Shown one piece after another: positions 13,208 to 26,261 of a DNA stretch of 64,000 nt. Origin of the DNA: Dipylidium caninum (lineage: Eukaryota > Platyhelminthes > Cestoda > Cyclophyllidea > Dipylidiidae); assembly GCA_017562135.1 (NCBI GenBank), contig QEYB01001427.1, forward strand, positions 496,001-560,000. Direction: 5' to 3'. A model generated the notes under the pieces. The model saw only the letters and a list, made by a program, of their open reading frames with translations, did no database searches and was not told where the DNA came from. Each line of letters starts with the position of its first letter. The first letter of the stretch is position 1. Made by a program: the position numbers and the translations under genes.

Positions 13208-14333
13208 CCTCGATCGTACTGCACAAAGAGGCCTGTTTGCGACGGATGACTTAGACCACGCTCTAGGTCATTTAATGGCGCCCGTCCAGAGCAGAGCGAT
13301 AAACAAAAATTAAGTTATCGTTTATGTTTAGCAAGGTAGCGAATTCACTCAATTTAGTCTTATTGAATTCAGTTACGCTTGAGTTTTATAAGCGGAGAAG
13401 CATTTGCCCCAACAAGCTTCTCTCAACGCTTTGTGGGTAATGCCTTCTCCCGAGAAAACAATCGTCGCCTAGACCACAGTATGGTGTTAACATATTTTCT
13501 ATTTTCCATATATATCAGTTGTTTCTTTATGTCTGCGGACTACTTCTACGTTACATGCGCATCTCTTAACACTTCCTCATGACCTTAGAACTAAAAACAG
13601 TCGATCGTCCAATTTCCTCGCATCACAACTACCGGATGCATTTTTATCCAATTGGTCTCTTAACGCATACCTTCAAGAATGCCAAGATAGCCTGCTGCCC
13701 ACAACAATTTCCACCCACCATGAGTCGCTAAAAACATGCAGAAGCATGTTTCACCAAACTGTCTTTGGTAACCATCTCCTCGACCTCATTCTATACGCAT
13801 CATAATATACTTCACCGCCACACTGTATGAGGACACAGATTTTCCGTATCCTCTACCAACACGATCAACGAAACAACTGAACCACCAGTTTTTCTATATT
13901 ACTCATATCCTCGTTTCCTTCTCTGACGGGAACTCGTCGACCCGTAACCACGCAGCTGAGTTCGCATGCTGCATAACTGACCATCCACCCTTCGATACAC
14001 GAAAAAATCTGAGGCGCGTCCAAGCAAACCAAATAACCTATGCTGTGACAATCACGCATCACCACGAAAACCACTATAACGAGAGCCGTACAGGCAAACC
14101 TCCACACATTACCTACCCTATTTTCTCTAATAATGAATAACGCCGACACCTAGCGTCTAATAAGATGTAAACATCGACAATGCCACCAATGTTGCTGCCA
14201 CCCACATGGCATGCTCACCCATGATAAGAACATACGCCATTACATTCCGGAATATTTATCGAACGTCCTCTGGATAGGAACGTTCTAAATTGTGCTTCAA
14301 ATGCTGTATTCACAATTCGAAAAATAATGAAAA
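13208..14333. other. intergenic, nothing recognised
   Basis: This lies between the RPB3 start and the 3' end of the next minus-strand gene. Open frames are short, lack family motifs and are interrupted in every frame. The first few hundred bases above 13207 should hold the RPB3 promoter; no TATA box or other defined element can be assigned. Confidence 0.5.
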
Positions 14334-15043
14334 TTATCCATCCGTTTGCCTACTGTAATCAGTATACAGAGAATTCTCAAGTCCTTGATCTTCATTTTCC
14401 ATAACGCTCACAAAATCTGATACATCAGAATCCTCCATAGTGGAGACCGTTTGGACGGTACGATGCCAATGAGAGGATAACGGCAATGAATGAACTAAGG
14501 TACTTCGTGATAGACGACGCTTAGACATCACAGCGTCAAAGTCTGTTGCAGACATGAGGCCCTGCGTTGCCATTACGAACAATGGTCGTCCATCAACATC
14601 AAGAAAGACAAGGTGAAACCTAGGAAAGCAAACAGAACCGGTAAACGAAATACAGATTCGCAAAGATTTAAGTAGTAAAGGAGGAAATGTAACATATAAA
14701 GTAATTATTTATACTATAACCAGACAAAGATGAACGTGATGGCTTATAAGGTAAATTTCCAAGACCTCAGAGATTTTTCATCCATTTGCCTATGCAGGCG
14801 GTTTGAGATGGCCTCAGCTAAAGGACGATTAAGAGAATGGGGAGGTATGAGGTTCATCACTAGATGTTGGGTTGTCCAGGAGACGTTACTTGAAGCTGCT
14901 GGCGAATTGCATGGCACGAAAACATCTAGGATCGATTCATTTGGCTTCACGCCCACGACCAGATATCGAAGCTCTGCGAATCGAACACAACAGATCTCGT
15001 AGGTTTTATACCCTAAAGTAAAACAGCAGTGCTCGTCATTCAT
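14334..15043 (-). CDS. possible RAD9-like checkpoint clamp subunit, C-terminal exons
   Basis: Two exons join in phase: one ending at 14766 (donor AG|GTCTTG) and one at 14619-14334 (acceptor TTTCCTAG|G), with a 146-nt intron and stop at 14334. The spliced protein runs ...LNRPLAEAISNRL...KSLRFHLVFLDVDGRPLFVMA and ends in an acidic Ser-rich tail (MEDSDVSDFVSVMENEDQ). A hydrophobic strand followed by a D-x-D-G-R-P turn resembles the last strands of the second PCNA-like domain of RAD9 (FD-x-x-GRP), and RAD9 also ends in a phosphorylated acidic tail. That similarity is by eye and weak. The 5' boundary and upstream exons are not defined. It may instead be another lineage-specific protein. Confidence 0.4.
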
Positions 15044-17379
15044 TACACTGCAGTAATTTTAGCCATGCTTACTTACAAGGCACAAATAGTTTAAAGTCGA
15101 AAAGCACACGATAACAGTGGTTTCAATTCGTAAATGATGTAAGATTGTTATTAGTTGGTGATACAGTCGAAAGAATGCCGAAAGACGAACACATACATTT
15201 TTTAACAGCAGCGAAAACAACCGAGCAAGCAAAAGGCAGCCCGATTGCTGATTGCAGCACCTCGACATTTTCCACTGACATCAAGGAAAACTGCGGTGAG
15301 AGGCGAATCGTTCCTTACAATGCGTAGATAAACTGAAATTATGGAAAACGGCGGGGTGCAAAGTAAGCATGACCAATAAATTTAATCTATTCTGGCATCA
15401 AACGATAAATTCAATTAAAAAATTAGACCCAAGTGCTCCTACAAGTCGACAACTCCGCCGAAGGCAACCAAGAACGGACTCACCCCGCTTCGATAAACAT
15501 CTTCGAAAACACGCCGCGATAGGTAAATTAAAATAATCATACCTTTAACTTGTATTAAACATTCAGCTATAAAAAAAACTAACCCTAAAGATCAAGTTAC
15601 ATCATTTCAAAAATTGGATTTGTTTGAGGATTAAAGCGGTGGTTTTTGACAAAATGCACATAATTTTTAACAGCAGCGTAAAAATTAAAAATCCCTCGAG
15701 GGGACTTTTTAAGAAGGCAAATGAGTGTATAATACCTTAAAATGTGATGAAAACGTCAAATGTGACGACAATGTCAGTGGTTTGGGAATTATTTAATTGA
15801 GTCCAATTTCTGCTGTTCTCTGACGCAGCGGCAATGTTGGTTTAGGAATTAGTGTTAACGTTAATTTGCGCTCGACCACGGAGTGACATTGTCGAAAAAG
15901 GGTATGTCGTACCTCGAGTGTACAAGAGTGAAATGTGGGTATAGTCGCATTTAGGTAATAGGCATTGGTTCATGCCAATTTGAGGGTTTCTATACATGAG
16001 GCATGATGTCCCAATTGACAGCAAGTGAGATAATTTTAATTCCATGTGTAAAGCTGCCTCTATCAAGCCCATTTCTTTGCGACATGAATTAGGATACATT
16101 GATATTATTGTTGAAGGAACAAACTAGTCAATTTAGCTTTAGCGTCAACAGGCGCTGGTGATCACAGAAAGAGCATGCTTATGGTACGCGTGCAAAGCGT
16201 AGTAAGACCTTTGAAAAGTGTGAATTGCGTTGGTTCAAAGTGAAGTGGCGTGCATGCGCTAAGTAGTATTAATTGAATGTTGAGATGAGGTAGAAGACAT
16301 TTATCTAAAAAAATATGTTCCCCATCCAGAATGTCATCTCATCCGGGTGCCTTTGGCTTAATGTCCTAATAAATATTCACGTCCTTATTTCTGTCCTCAT
16401 ATCCGTGCTCAATACTTACCAACTTTCTCCCTCATTCCCTAATATACACCCCTTTATTTCATGTTTCCGTGGTAATACAGAAAATTCACTCGCATCTACC
16501 GAGCTTGTGAGGGTCCCCCTCTTTCATATTGCCTTTAAAGGGGACCAGGACGCACCGCCACCTCACTTCCTCTGGGCACTCGATATCTGCTCACTTGACC
16601 AACAAGTCAAGGCCATTGGAAGCAAGAGCATAGACACACTTCGACGCGAGCAGTTTTATGAGGGTATAGATCTTCGGATAATGGGGCTCCTCTCCCGCAG
16701 AATGCGTTTTCACCTCCTTGCTTGCCTACTTCCTCTCCACGTGGGAACGGAGGGTGTTCTAGTAAATAATTCGTGCTTAAAAGTTAAGTATTTACCGTAA
16801 GGCCGCCAGGCGGCTTAAGAGCTTTTGCCCTTCCGAAGCCCGGCAATCTAGCAGCACTTTTGCCCAAACTTTCAAAGATCGTACAACACATCCCGTTATT
16901 AAAGTTCTTGATAGCGGTCTGCGAGACAATTTCTGTCACTTATTTTCTGACGTGAACTTTTTTCTGAGGTGGCAGATAGGGCTAAATCAGGAAGGTCACA
17001 CTTCTCCATCTTCTAACGACGGAGTTTCTGAGGGACCCTACGCAGATAACCATGGACGAAATCACACCCTAAGTGGATGAACGTCTTTACAGATAAGACC
17101 GCCAAATGACCTTATTAGACGAGATCCCATGCGAGGATCACGTAATCAAACAAAAACTGACACGCTTTGCATCAAGTCCACGTACTCTTCAGAAAGGGCT
17201 GTCCAGCAAAAGGATATCGACGTGGGAAACGTGCAATGATTCACCCAGTGGACCACATGAAAGATGCCATCTACTTCACGTTCGCCAAATGTCTTACATT
17301 TCACCGCGATTTACACACCATTTTAAATGAGGAATCCGGCGATTTGGGCCAGTCGGCGCGCCTTCGCTCGAGGCCGCCG
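15044..17379. other. no gene recognised
   Basis: A minus-strand frame at 15268-15059 could be a further upstream exon of the RAD9-like gene (possible donor CCTT|GTAAGT near 15075), but the match is not convincing. A plus frame at 16315-16800 (161 codons) is the longest open frame. Its protein shows no motif I recognise and its first half is low-complexity, so I do not call it. Confidence 0.4.
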
Positions 17380-19310
17380 TGTTATGAGGTGCTAGCCATC
17401 AGAAGCAGCAGGATTACTCGGCTGCTTAAAAACACTTCTGGCCGTCAAGGGAAATCGCTACGGCGTACGCCTTCCGGTAGCACACTTTCTCCGCGTTCTG
17501 CCTCATCGGGTGCGTAGCCCTGCCTCTAACAATTTGGCGAGGCTGGGGGTGGCCGACTGGAAGTGCCTCTCAATTCATCCATTCTCGGATGGATGAGTCC
17601 ACTTCTCAAGCCAGCGCCTCAAGAAAGTCGTTGCCGCGATTGTACAAGTCGACGTTCATGCAACACAGCAGAGTTGCGGCCATGTTTACGACTCCTTACT
17701 GACACACCTCGTGAATCGAAATAGTCAACAGGCGACTGGGAGAGCCAAACCGGTCAGCCGGAGTGGACACTTCAGTTCGTCCTGTCGTCGCAAAGAGGCA
17801 TGGATGCTTTGTGCGTAGGAGAGCACCAGTGGGATGTGGGGCAGGCTTGGGGACGTACGAGGTCATCGTATCACCACTACGCACATTGGATTTCATGCAA
17901 ACTATCTGACCCCTTTCTCCTCACAACAGTGTCTAACTCCCCTTCTGCGTATCACATGAAAGACGCATCGCCATCCTATTGATGCAAATACTTGACCCAC
18001 AAATTCCAACTCCACCGCTAACACAATGTCCTCGTACCGCAAAGGGCAATGTACGCAAAATTTACAACTGGCCAAAACCAAGCGCCTCCTGCCTTCGCAA
18101 TATCCACATTGCATTCAGCTCACCCAAACAACAAGCGCATGCAGAAACTCGCGGCAAAATCTCTTCCACGAATCAGCTCCACCACGAGTTCACGCCGTCT
18201 GTCCACCGCCACAGTACGAAGGTTGAAGATTGCTGGGAGTAAAGAAGTGTCACACGCCATGTCACCGCATCGAGACAGATTACTAATAACCCGAAATACC
18301 GCAGACGATGATGGCCACAAACACACCCGCCATCTCGGGCAACAGAGCGCACCGACGCACCAAGGCACAACATACCCGGACTCTGCGAAAATCTAAGGAC
18401 CAGCAGACTGACCCAGGCACGTAGGAAAATCCATCGCACCTCTTTCTGCGCCAGTCGCCCATCACTCCAACACACAGCCTTCGTCGAACTTGCGCAACTA
18501 CAGACCCTCTCCTCCCACCTCGCCCCGCGGCCGGGACCTCACCATTTCCCCCGACCCTGCCTCACTCACCGGCAATCCGACCACCATCGATGACACAACG
18601 TTGAGGCATCCTCATTCCCCACGCACCTAGCCACAGCACCTCACACCCAACCGTCCCAGTGGTAACAACCAACATCCCACCTTCTCACTAACTTCCACCC
18701 AGCTCCCTACACCCCCCTCTGCCACTCACCTCACAGCCACAGGCCTCACGTCCTGCCGACAACTGCGTCTTGCACACCCACCCAAGGCAGCTGCAGTTCA
18801 CGGCACCTCACCCCACTTCTACGCGCCTAACTGCAACCTTCCATATTCAACTCCCCATCGTGAGTCGACCTACTTAAGCCATACTGCTTCGACAACCGCT
18901 CTCACATAACCGTGCACGCAAAGCGAGGCCACGGTTTGGGATGCCTCTTTCGATTGCCCCTCACCTCACCTCACCTCACCTCACCTCACCTCCACTTCAC
19001 AATCCCGCCCCCCCTCCACCTGCCCCCACCCACACCTCTAGCCACGAAATGACACCCCATCCAGGTCTCAAAACACTTTCACCAAAAAAAATCTCTTCAT
19101 CAAGACGTCTGCTTTAAACGCCTCTCGCCTCACACAATATACACAGTCCAACCACTGCTTCAGTGGATGGACAAATAGAGCAACCATCTGACAAATATAC
19201 ACGATAAAACAGATGCCACTGACTGCGGTCAGCAGTCTCAGGCCAAAACGACGACGATTTAATGAGTCTCGCCTATCTCGCCTACCACCACCATCACCAC
19301 CACGAGCCTA

Positions 19311-21406
19311 CTAGGCTAAGTTGCCCGAGAACTTCTTGCGCTGTCGCTGGTCGTTCCGACGCCGCGTCTTCTGCATCCGCTTCTCCAACCGCTTTATGCG
19401 TGCAGCCGAGGCCGTATGTGTGAGTACACTGACCTCACCCTTCTCCCTGGTCCGAATGGACTGTGCGTCGTTGCGCTTCGAACGCTTCTTCTGGCCCCCA
19501 AAGCCGTACTTCCGGTTCTTGTACGCTCGCTTCCAGTTCACTCTACAGTGGTGAGAGAAAAACAAGTCTCCACTACCAAACTTCTACCCGGTTCAGATAA
19601 AATCAACAAACAATTACACCATGACACAGTAGGTCATCATGTCTACCAAACTGCAACAAACTACCGTCTCCTCGATAATAATACTTCAACTAACTTGTCT
19701 CTGTTCACTCACAACATCAAGGCAATTCCAATCTCAATCATTACCACTGTCTATACCCAAATCAAACAAGAGACTGACTTGTCATCCTCCAACCAGGTAA
19801 ATACTCCCTTGTGTTACTAGTCGAAGGTGAACAAATCCTATGAAATAAGCCTCCCATTTCGCAACTCACTTTCGACGCTTGGCGTATTCACTGGGTCGGA
19901 AGTACTTGTTTCCATCCTTGGCATCGGCCAATTCTCTGCTTTGAGGCCTCTTCTTCGACTGCTTCGACTCACTGCCCAAAATTTGCTCCAGTAATTCAGC
20001 CCTCTCCTTCCCACCTGACAGAAGGAAGGAAACCACACTCACCCGCCACTTCTCAACATCACCCCCACGTGCTTCCACTCAGCACGCCCACAAGTCTACA
20101 AGTGCCCTGTAACAAATACTCTAGCGAAGCAGAGGCCACCAAACAGTCGATTCTATCCAATCAACTCGTGCAAAGATTTGCCACTCATTCTACATAAGTT
20201 TCCATTCTAAGGTCCAATCATCTCCTTCCATACTAGCACACTCCGACGGCCGTCCACTCATGATTACTGGGAAGTAACACTAATCAAACCCCCCTCAAAG
20301 GCACCACCAACGCGTTCCCAACTCCACACCAACTACACTACTTCACCAAGCAAACCACACCACAACTCTCACGCGCCTATTAACGCCTTGCAAAATCAAC
20401 CAATTATTTCATCAAAATTCACTTCTGCTCCCCACAACTTCATACACACAAGTCTACACGATAACCTGCGCCTCACCCTCCTGTCCACGCGTCGTCCACC
20501 AAAACCACAGGATAACAAGCATAGTAACTCACCACGCCCCTTTTTAACTGCTTTAAGGCCTCCATGTGCTTCTTCTTCTCCAACCGTCGCGCCTCCAATA
20601 TCTCCTTCTGTTGTTCTTTTCCCGAATTTCCTCTGTTCTCGCAATTGTCTCGCTCTCTCTCGCATCTCCAAACGCTTCTTAGTCACCACTATCTGTTCAC
20701 GCACCTTAAAAGGAAACACACTCCTATCAGCCACCTCTGACCTCTGAGGAGCAACTCACCTCCATCATGAAGCAGGGGGTAATCTCACCTTCACCATGTG
20801 TGCGTCGGATTTTATCATCTCCGCAAAGTAGTCATTTGGCCGTTTTGTCGGAATCCCAAGCTCATGCAGTTTTGGAATCGCCTCCAGCACTGCGGCCTGC
20901 GCAACACGGTAACTTACAAGGAGTTAAGAGGAGAGTCATCCACCGAAACCTGTCAACGAACTACTTCCCGCACGCAACTGACAACTCACAAGAGAGCCTC
21001 CCGCTTGAAATCGTCATTCGGATCAATTTTGTCAAAGTCATTACTCAACTCCGTATCCCTTGGAGGTAAAGCTGGCGGGGCCACAATGTCCAGACGTTCG
21101 ACCCAAGGAAAGGATCTGCTGATCTTCTGAAGGCTGTGGTACAGGAGGGCCTGCAATTTTCAACAAATCAAGCATAGCACAAGCCAACAAGCAATCACCT
21201 ATCCAAGGATTCAAGCAAAACTTTTGCGTTCCAATAACCCTGACATCTTGTCAGTCGCAGCCAACCTACCTTATTGTTTATAAACTGTCTGGGCTTTTCG
21301 ATTTCTTCATACACACCGGGAGCGGCCAAAAGCTCCTGCACCTCCTAATTTTACAACAATTAGAGGAACCTTCTCTGTCTACCGATTCTGCCTCGCTGTC
21401 TGACAT
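19311..21406 (-). CDS. EBNA1BP2: rRNA-processing protein EBP2 homologue, copy 1 (local frameshift pair)
   Basis: Seven exons: 21406-21383, 21344-21270, 21150-20990, 20912-20789, 20704-20533, 20014-19870 and 19542-19311 (stop), 933 nt, 310 aa; human EBP2 has 306. Motifs: start MSDSEAES, FPWVERLDIVAPP, NDDFKREALLFYRVAQAAVL, PTKRPNDYFAEMIKSD, ERARQLREQRKFGK, YKNRKYGFGGQKKRSKRND and a Lys/Arg-rich tail ending RKKFSGNLA. EBP2 is a nucleolar protein needed for 27S pre-rRNA processing and 60S subunit assembly. Compared with the copy at 55.4 kb, exon 5 has one extra base in the T run at 20617-20620 and one missing near 20558. About 20 residues of the coiled-coil segment are therefore read in another frame, but no stop results. 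Exon 6 is in the correct frame here, unlike in the other copy. The first intron is only 38 nt. Confidence 0.85.
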
Positions 21407-22389
21407 TCCCATCCAATTGGCGCTCAGAGTAACCACGACCACGCTACGCAAACACACACCACACACACACACACACCAAACGCGGTGTTTCAAACAGTCC
21501 GCGCACATGCCAACCGGTGATAAGTTGTGCCCGAGCAAAGTAGAAATTAGAAAACACAGCTGACAAACGGTCACGATTAGCTGCTACACCTCATCTTACT
21601 ATTCGGCTGAATCAAAAATGTTGCGAGGAGGTTCAACGGATAGCATCATTGTCGCCATAAATGGAAACATCTCAATCAATCAGTATAGTAAGAAATAAAT
21701 CCGCAGCACAACAGCCCACGAAACCACCTCCCCGTGCAACAGTATTTATCCCTTCCAACTGCCTGCCACAGCAGCGAATCTTCCGTCGAGGCAGCGACCT
21801 GTGTCTCAACAGAATGAACACTTAGCACCTCCTCCAACGGAATACCAAACGGTTGCAAATTATTCCAAAAGGAAGACCCCTACCATTGAATACACAAAAC
21901 CAGGTTTCATTGTCAAAATGCGTCAGAACATGGTGACAAGGCACTAATCGAGCAACATTCTCGCGCCTCCCCGGTTGGATTTACCTACCCCTACTGTTCC
22001 TCCGCCCCGTGTCCAGCAATCCTCATCGCGCTCCCATCAGCCGGGTTGCCAGACTCACCACTCTACAGAGTGGAAACATTTCTACACACTTCAGTTATTC
22101 CACATTGGGTGTGCTCTCACACCTAGCTCCTTGTGGTTGCATGTGAAAGCAAAGGCGCTGTACAGTGGCGATACCAAATCATTGCAACGAGAAGCTAAAC
22201 GACTCCTCGCAGATGTAGTCCCAGTTTATATGCCGTTCAACAACTAACGAATGATGATGAGACCGAGTGCTCACCGTTTGGACTCATCCTGGCACGTAGT
22301 TCGGCGGAGCGCTCGGTGAACCGACGGATATGACAGAGGAAATAACACACCCTCTTACGTTTATATGAGTCTGTTTGTGACAAGACAAA

Positions 22390-22545
22390 AAGGGCTTGTA
22401 CGCGGACGCGAGAAGGAGAGCGATTAGGAACGTGGTGATCCAGTAGGACGATGTGCTAATTGCTGTGGTCTGTGTTCCCATCTCGGGGCAGCCTGCCAAC
22501 TGGGACTTGCTCACATGTGCCGGTGAAGCAGACGTTATCGATCGT
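22390..22545 (+). pseudogene. degenerate fragment of the TNIK CNH exon in unit A (left)
   Basis: The bases from 22391 parallel the functional exon from about 7901: AGGGCTTGTACGCGGA against AGGGCGTGTACGTGGA, and AACGTGGTGATCCAGTAGG against AACGTGGTGATCCAGTGGG. The conserved Gln-Trp becomes Gln-stop (CAGTAG, 22441-22446). The fragment runs on through a degraded region into the homologue of the TNIK stop codon and 3' flank, without the last intron. It is a remnant carried with the 3' flank. Confidence 0.75.
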
Positions 22546-23520
22546 CGATGTCTCTCGCGCCCTTCCTCTCTTCTCCTCTTATCACAAACTCGAAGTGCTT
22601 TCGCTAACGGCTCATGTGCCCTGTCTCCCCACTCTCCTTGCCCCTCTCCCCACACCCTTCATTTTTGCCGCCCTGCGATCTCGATATGACTTCCCCGTTC
22701 ATCCTGTTGTGCCTCCAATTCCTATCCTGCTCCAACCCCGGAAGTCATTCTCACTCAAAAAGGGTCGCTGCAAACAACCCGCACAATGCGACTGGACTCT
22801 GTGCATTTGCAATTACAGGCAAACCACCTACTCACCCGTCCACTACACCCCCTAGTTGCCTATATTCCTACCTTTCCCGTCCCTTCAACTTTCCTTGGTC
22901 CCACCAATAATCCCGGTTCCCCACACCCCTCTCCCATCTCCCTCGTGCCACGTCCCAGTGCTCTCCCACCTCTCTCTTCCCACATGACACACGCATACAC
23001 CATCACCACCACCACCACCACCACCGACATCATCGTCGTCACTACCCAGCTGCTGGGTGAGGTCCTTCTTCAACAACGCGACTCTTGCTACATCCACGCA
23101 TACTGCGCATATAGGAGACGGTTTCGACTGATTAATACTGACTCAATGATCATGTGTACGTGCAAACGAAGATAGACTTGTATTCTACAGCCTTTCATTT
23201 GTCTTCTTCACTGATGCGAAAGCCGTTGTGCCAACCCGACGGTAACGGTGGCAGGTTAAATCGGGCTGTATTCTGCCCTTTACGAACTGACAATCCGACG
23301 GTCAGGGTAGCAAAGGCAGCCTCGTCTAGTGCACCGCAGCGCAGCGCAGTCGAGTATCGGGAAATCTCTGTGTGGGTATGTGTGTGGAGGAAAGTGGAGT
23401 GAGGGAATCGCTCCACCCCTAGAGGGGCTGAAACGGCACGTCTTAGAGGTCAAATCACTTGGTCCAGTAATGGAAAGGGGCACCTCCACGTCAACCGTCT
23501 CGGGGACGGAACACAAGCAA

Positions 23521-23689
23521 TTGGGGTAGCTTTAAAGCAAAAACATAGGCTTGTTTTATTACTTATTGTTTTGTAATGTATAATTTTTTTGCGACAATTG
23601 AAAGTGATCTTAGTAAATTTCTTAATATTTAAAAGTAACAACAGAGTTTTGTCGTTCAATTAAAACAATGCTTTTCTTGTTTAATATTA
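23521..23689. other. junction between units A and B, AT-rich
   Basis: A short AT-rich segment with no coding potential separates the end of unit A from the start of unit B. No target-site duplication or terminal repeat was seen at the junction. Confidence 0.5.
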
Positions 23690-23879
23690 TAATTACTTTT
23701 AATGTCTTTTCGAAGCGTTTCTCAACCTTGGAAAAAGTTTGAATTTTTGAGTAATTTTTAGGTTGAGATAACCGAGGCGGCGGGAACTCGTGTACTTATT
23801 TGGCGCACCCTTTTTGTCAACACTTATGCATATATTTAAATTAGCTAGAAACAATGAATAATTTGCGTTTGATGTTTTT

Positions 23880-25342
23880 ACCTGGCCCGCCATTGGTTCT
23901 TAACCGTTATTCCACCACAGATTCATGTTGATCCACATTGCAAATCCCAAGGCGTATTTGCCATTTTCATCCGCGAACAGGCGAGAGTTGTTCTGATTAT
24001 AGTGCCATTCAGGAATGAAATGTATCTATATAATTGTTGAAGCTTCAGCTTACATGTTTGAGATTAAAAAAATTGAACTTTCAAGTTGGTCACTCTTCGT
24101 CAACAGCCAGATTTCACAATGTGGTGATATTTTCATCCTCTCACCCGTGAACGCTGTTCTCATCTACATTTTTTTCATTACCAGAAATGGACAAATTCAC
24201 CACCATTGCTGTTCTTATTAGATCGGATGGTTCACCCGGTTAACGGGAACTCTTCTTGGACCACATTTTTGATAGGCATGGTGTCAGTTGTCAGTCCAAA
24301 CGTACGTCTTTCCTGTTAATATAAGCTTCCCCCTGTACTAAATTGCGCTTTTAGCGTACTTAGCTTGAACGAGATCATATTTATGCAGTGACTTGAGGCG
24401 ATAGACAGCAGGAATTTCAATGCAATTTTCCTTATTTCGCATCCTCCTCAAGTATCTTCGTCAAATGGCATTTTGTCAGCGGACTGTAATGATTGTATCG
24501 CAGGACCATTATATGCCAAGGGATCGTCTGTTTTCATTAAAAGTCTCACGTTCCAAACACTGTCTATTCGTATCACTTAAAGTGTGGAGTGTTAGTTAGA
24601 CCAAAGCTGGTCTGATTATTTTGGCGCATGTGTGTGGAGTGAACTCGAGGTTAACACTTTCTTCCTTCGTTCGTTCGTGTATGTAATATTTCTTATATCT
24701 ACGAGTTTCCGACTTTTCCTAAACGAATTTAATATTTCTTTGAAAGACTTGATGTATTTGTGAGTGGATATGGCCTGTGGCATCATTTCTCTATTCCCTC
24801 ATCCCTCAAGCCTCCGTATCCTTATCCAGGATGTCGCCTGCAACCTTGGATAGTTCAGCCCTTAAACGTCTTGCGTTCAAAATAATCGCTGATATGCTTC
24901 CGTTCACATTGATTGATAAGTTGTTCAGTACCCAGGGGCTCGTTTCTATGCCTCCAGAGGGTAGAGAACCAGTTTCCTACGATAAAGATCGAAACAGGGC
25001 TCCTAATGCCTTGACAAATAACAGTTCTTTGAGTGCGTTCTCCTCTAGAGATACCTGTTCTTTGAAGCCATTTGTGGTGAGTTTTACTTCTGTCTATTAC
25101 TAATTATGTTTGGTGAATAAGAGATGATTTACTCTGTTTTACAGACTCCATCTGCTGTGATGTCAAAGCGAATGAAAATGGCAAGAGGTACGAGGTCAAT
25201 CACTAGTTTTTTTTCTGGCAACAACTAGTTGGATCACTGGAGTCTGTTTTGCTGTGCAGCTGGAGTAGAAGAGACGCTGCTGCAAATGTATGTCTACGAT
25301 TATTGTGGTCAGTCGCACTTGGCCATAAGCTCTGATAACTGA
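23880..25342 (+). pseudogene. RNASEH2B: RNase H2 subunit B, copy 1 (middle exon broken)
   Basis: The exon around 24008-24300 carries the RNASEH2B core FEIKKIELSSWSLFVNSQ and CGDIFILSPVN. Relative to the copy at 48.6 kb it has lost two bases near 24175 and meets TAG at 24219-24221; further stops follow. The later exon (24830-25079) is open and intact here: LDSSALKRLAFKIIADMLP, LIDKLFSTQGLVSMPPEGRE and on to a GTGAG donor. It is followed by a short exon with the Lys-rich PSAVMSKRMKMAR and a last exon ending SQSHLAISSDN-stop. RNASEH2B is the structural subunit of RNase H2, which removes ribonucleotides and RNA-DNA hybrids; the order triple-barrel part, helical part, basic tail matches the family. 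As assembled, this copy cannot make a full protein. Confidence 0.7.
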
Positions 25343-26261
25343 ATACATGGCATCTGTTTTCCCTAGCGGTAATGGAGTGTGAGGAGGGGCTTCAGAGCCC
25401 CTCAGTGTGTGGGAGCAGGATTGATCAGTGCAGTAGAAGGTCGATTGGGCAAATGTGATGACTTAATGTGGGTACGGACGCACAGATAGTATGTCGAGCG
25501 GAATGGTGTTGCGAAGGGCGCAGAGCAGATCAATGTGTGCGTGCGTTGGGCGTGGGCATAGTCTTTACGGAGGTAAGGCAGGCATTCGAGGTGGGAAGTG
25601 GATGCGCCGATGAGTGGATGAGCGTGGAGCGTTGGTTTCTGGCGGATGGGGACCGGAGTGGACGGCGCCATGGTTAATGGAAGGGTGAGGCCTCTGCAAG
25701 TGTTTTGTGATTAAAGTTGGTTGCATTGTAAATTTCGGTTAATGTAGGCAAGTGAGTGTAGACGTACTGTCTTGAGTTTACTTAAGGGGGAATTTCTAAA
25801 CGTGCATTTTCCTCAAGGTAGTGTGGGGATGTAATTTTGCAGTACGATAAGGATTGAAGGGAGGATTTTGCTTGTCTTTAGCATAACCTGTGTTCAGAAT
25901 CTGAGGATGTTTCACAAATACTTTACCTTTCGATTTGCGTTGATGGAGCATCTGCGGAATATGGGAATGTTAAATTGCAGTGAATGACATCTTAGCAGGG
26001 ATTTAATGAGGAGCGAGTGGTGGCTGTCGGACTGGTGGGTGAGAGACCCATCAAACCTCATTTAGATTAGGTGGGTTCCCATTTTTTGCAATTTTAAGGT
26101 AGACGTCCTGTCTGCGTGTCGCATAATTTGCATTGACATTACGATGCTGAAGAATTATCAACCTACAGTTCGGGTGATAATATTGTCTTTGACATAGGTC
26201 TTTGTTTTAGTTCACTCTGCTGTGGGGGGGAGGGGGGCGGGGGTAGACGTTGTGAGGGCCT

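Larger units (their letters stand above)
17380..23520 (+). repeat. duplication unit A, left copy (inverted partner at about 53290-60165)
   Basis: About 6 kb here reappears in reverse complement at 53290-60165. Near 22.3-22.6 kb the coordinates map as x to 76828 minus x. The unit contains the EBP2 gene, a degenerate TNIK exon, microsatellites such as (TCACC)n at about 18960-18992, and the TNIK 3'-flank repeat. The left copy stops abruptly at about 23520, where the sequence AAGCAA is followed by unrelated DNA. The right copy instead continues like the original flank at 10060-10365. Confidence 0.9.

Noticed and set aside
17979..18475. Several overlapping frames of 60-115 codons on both strands
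   Set aside because: They overlap in all frames, differ between the A copies and show no motif. The GC-rich, stop-poor composition explains them.
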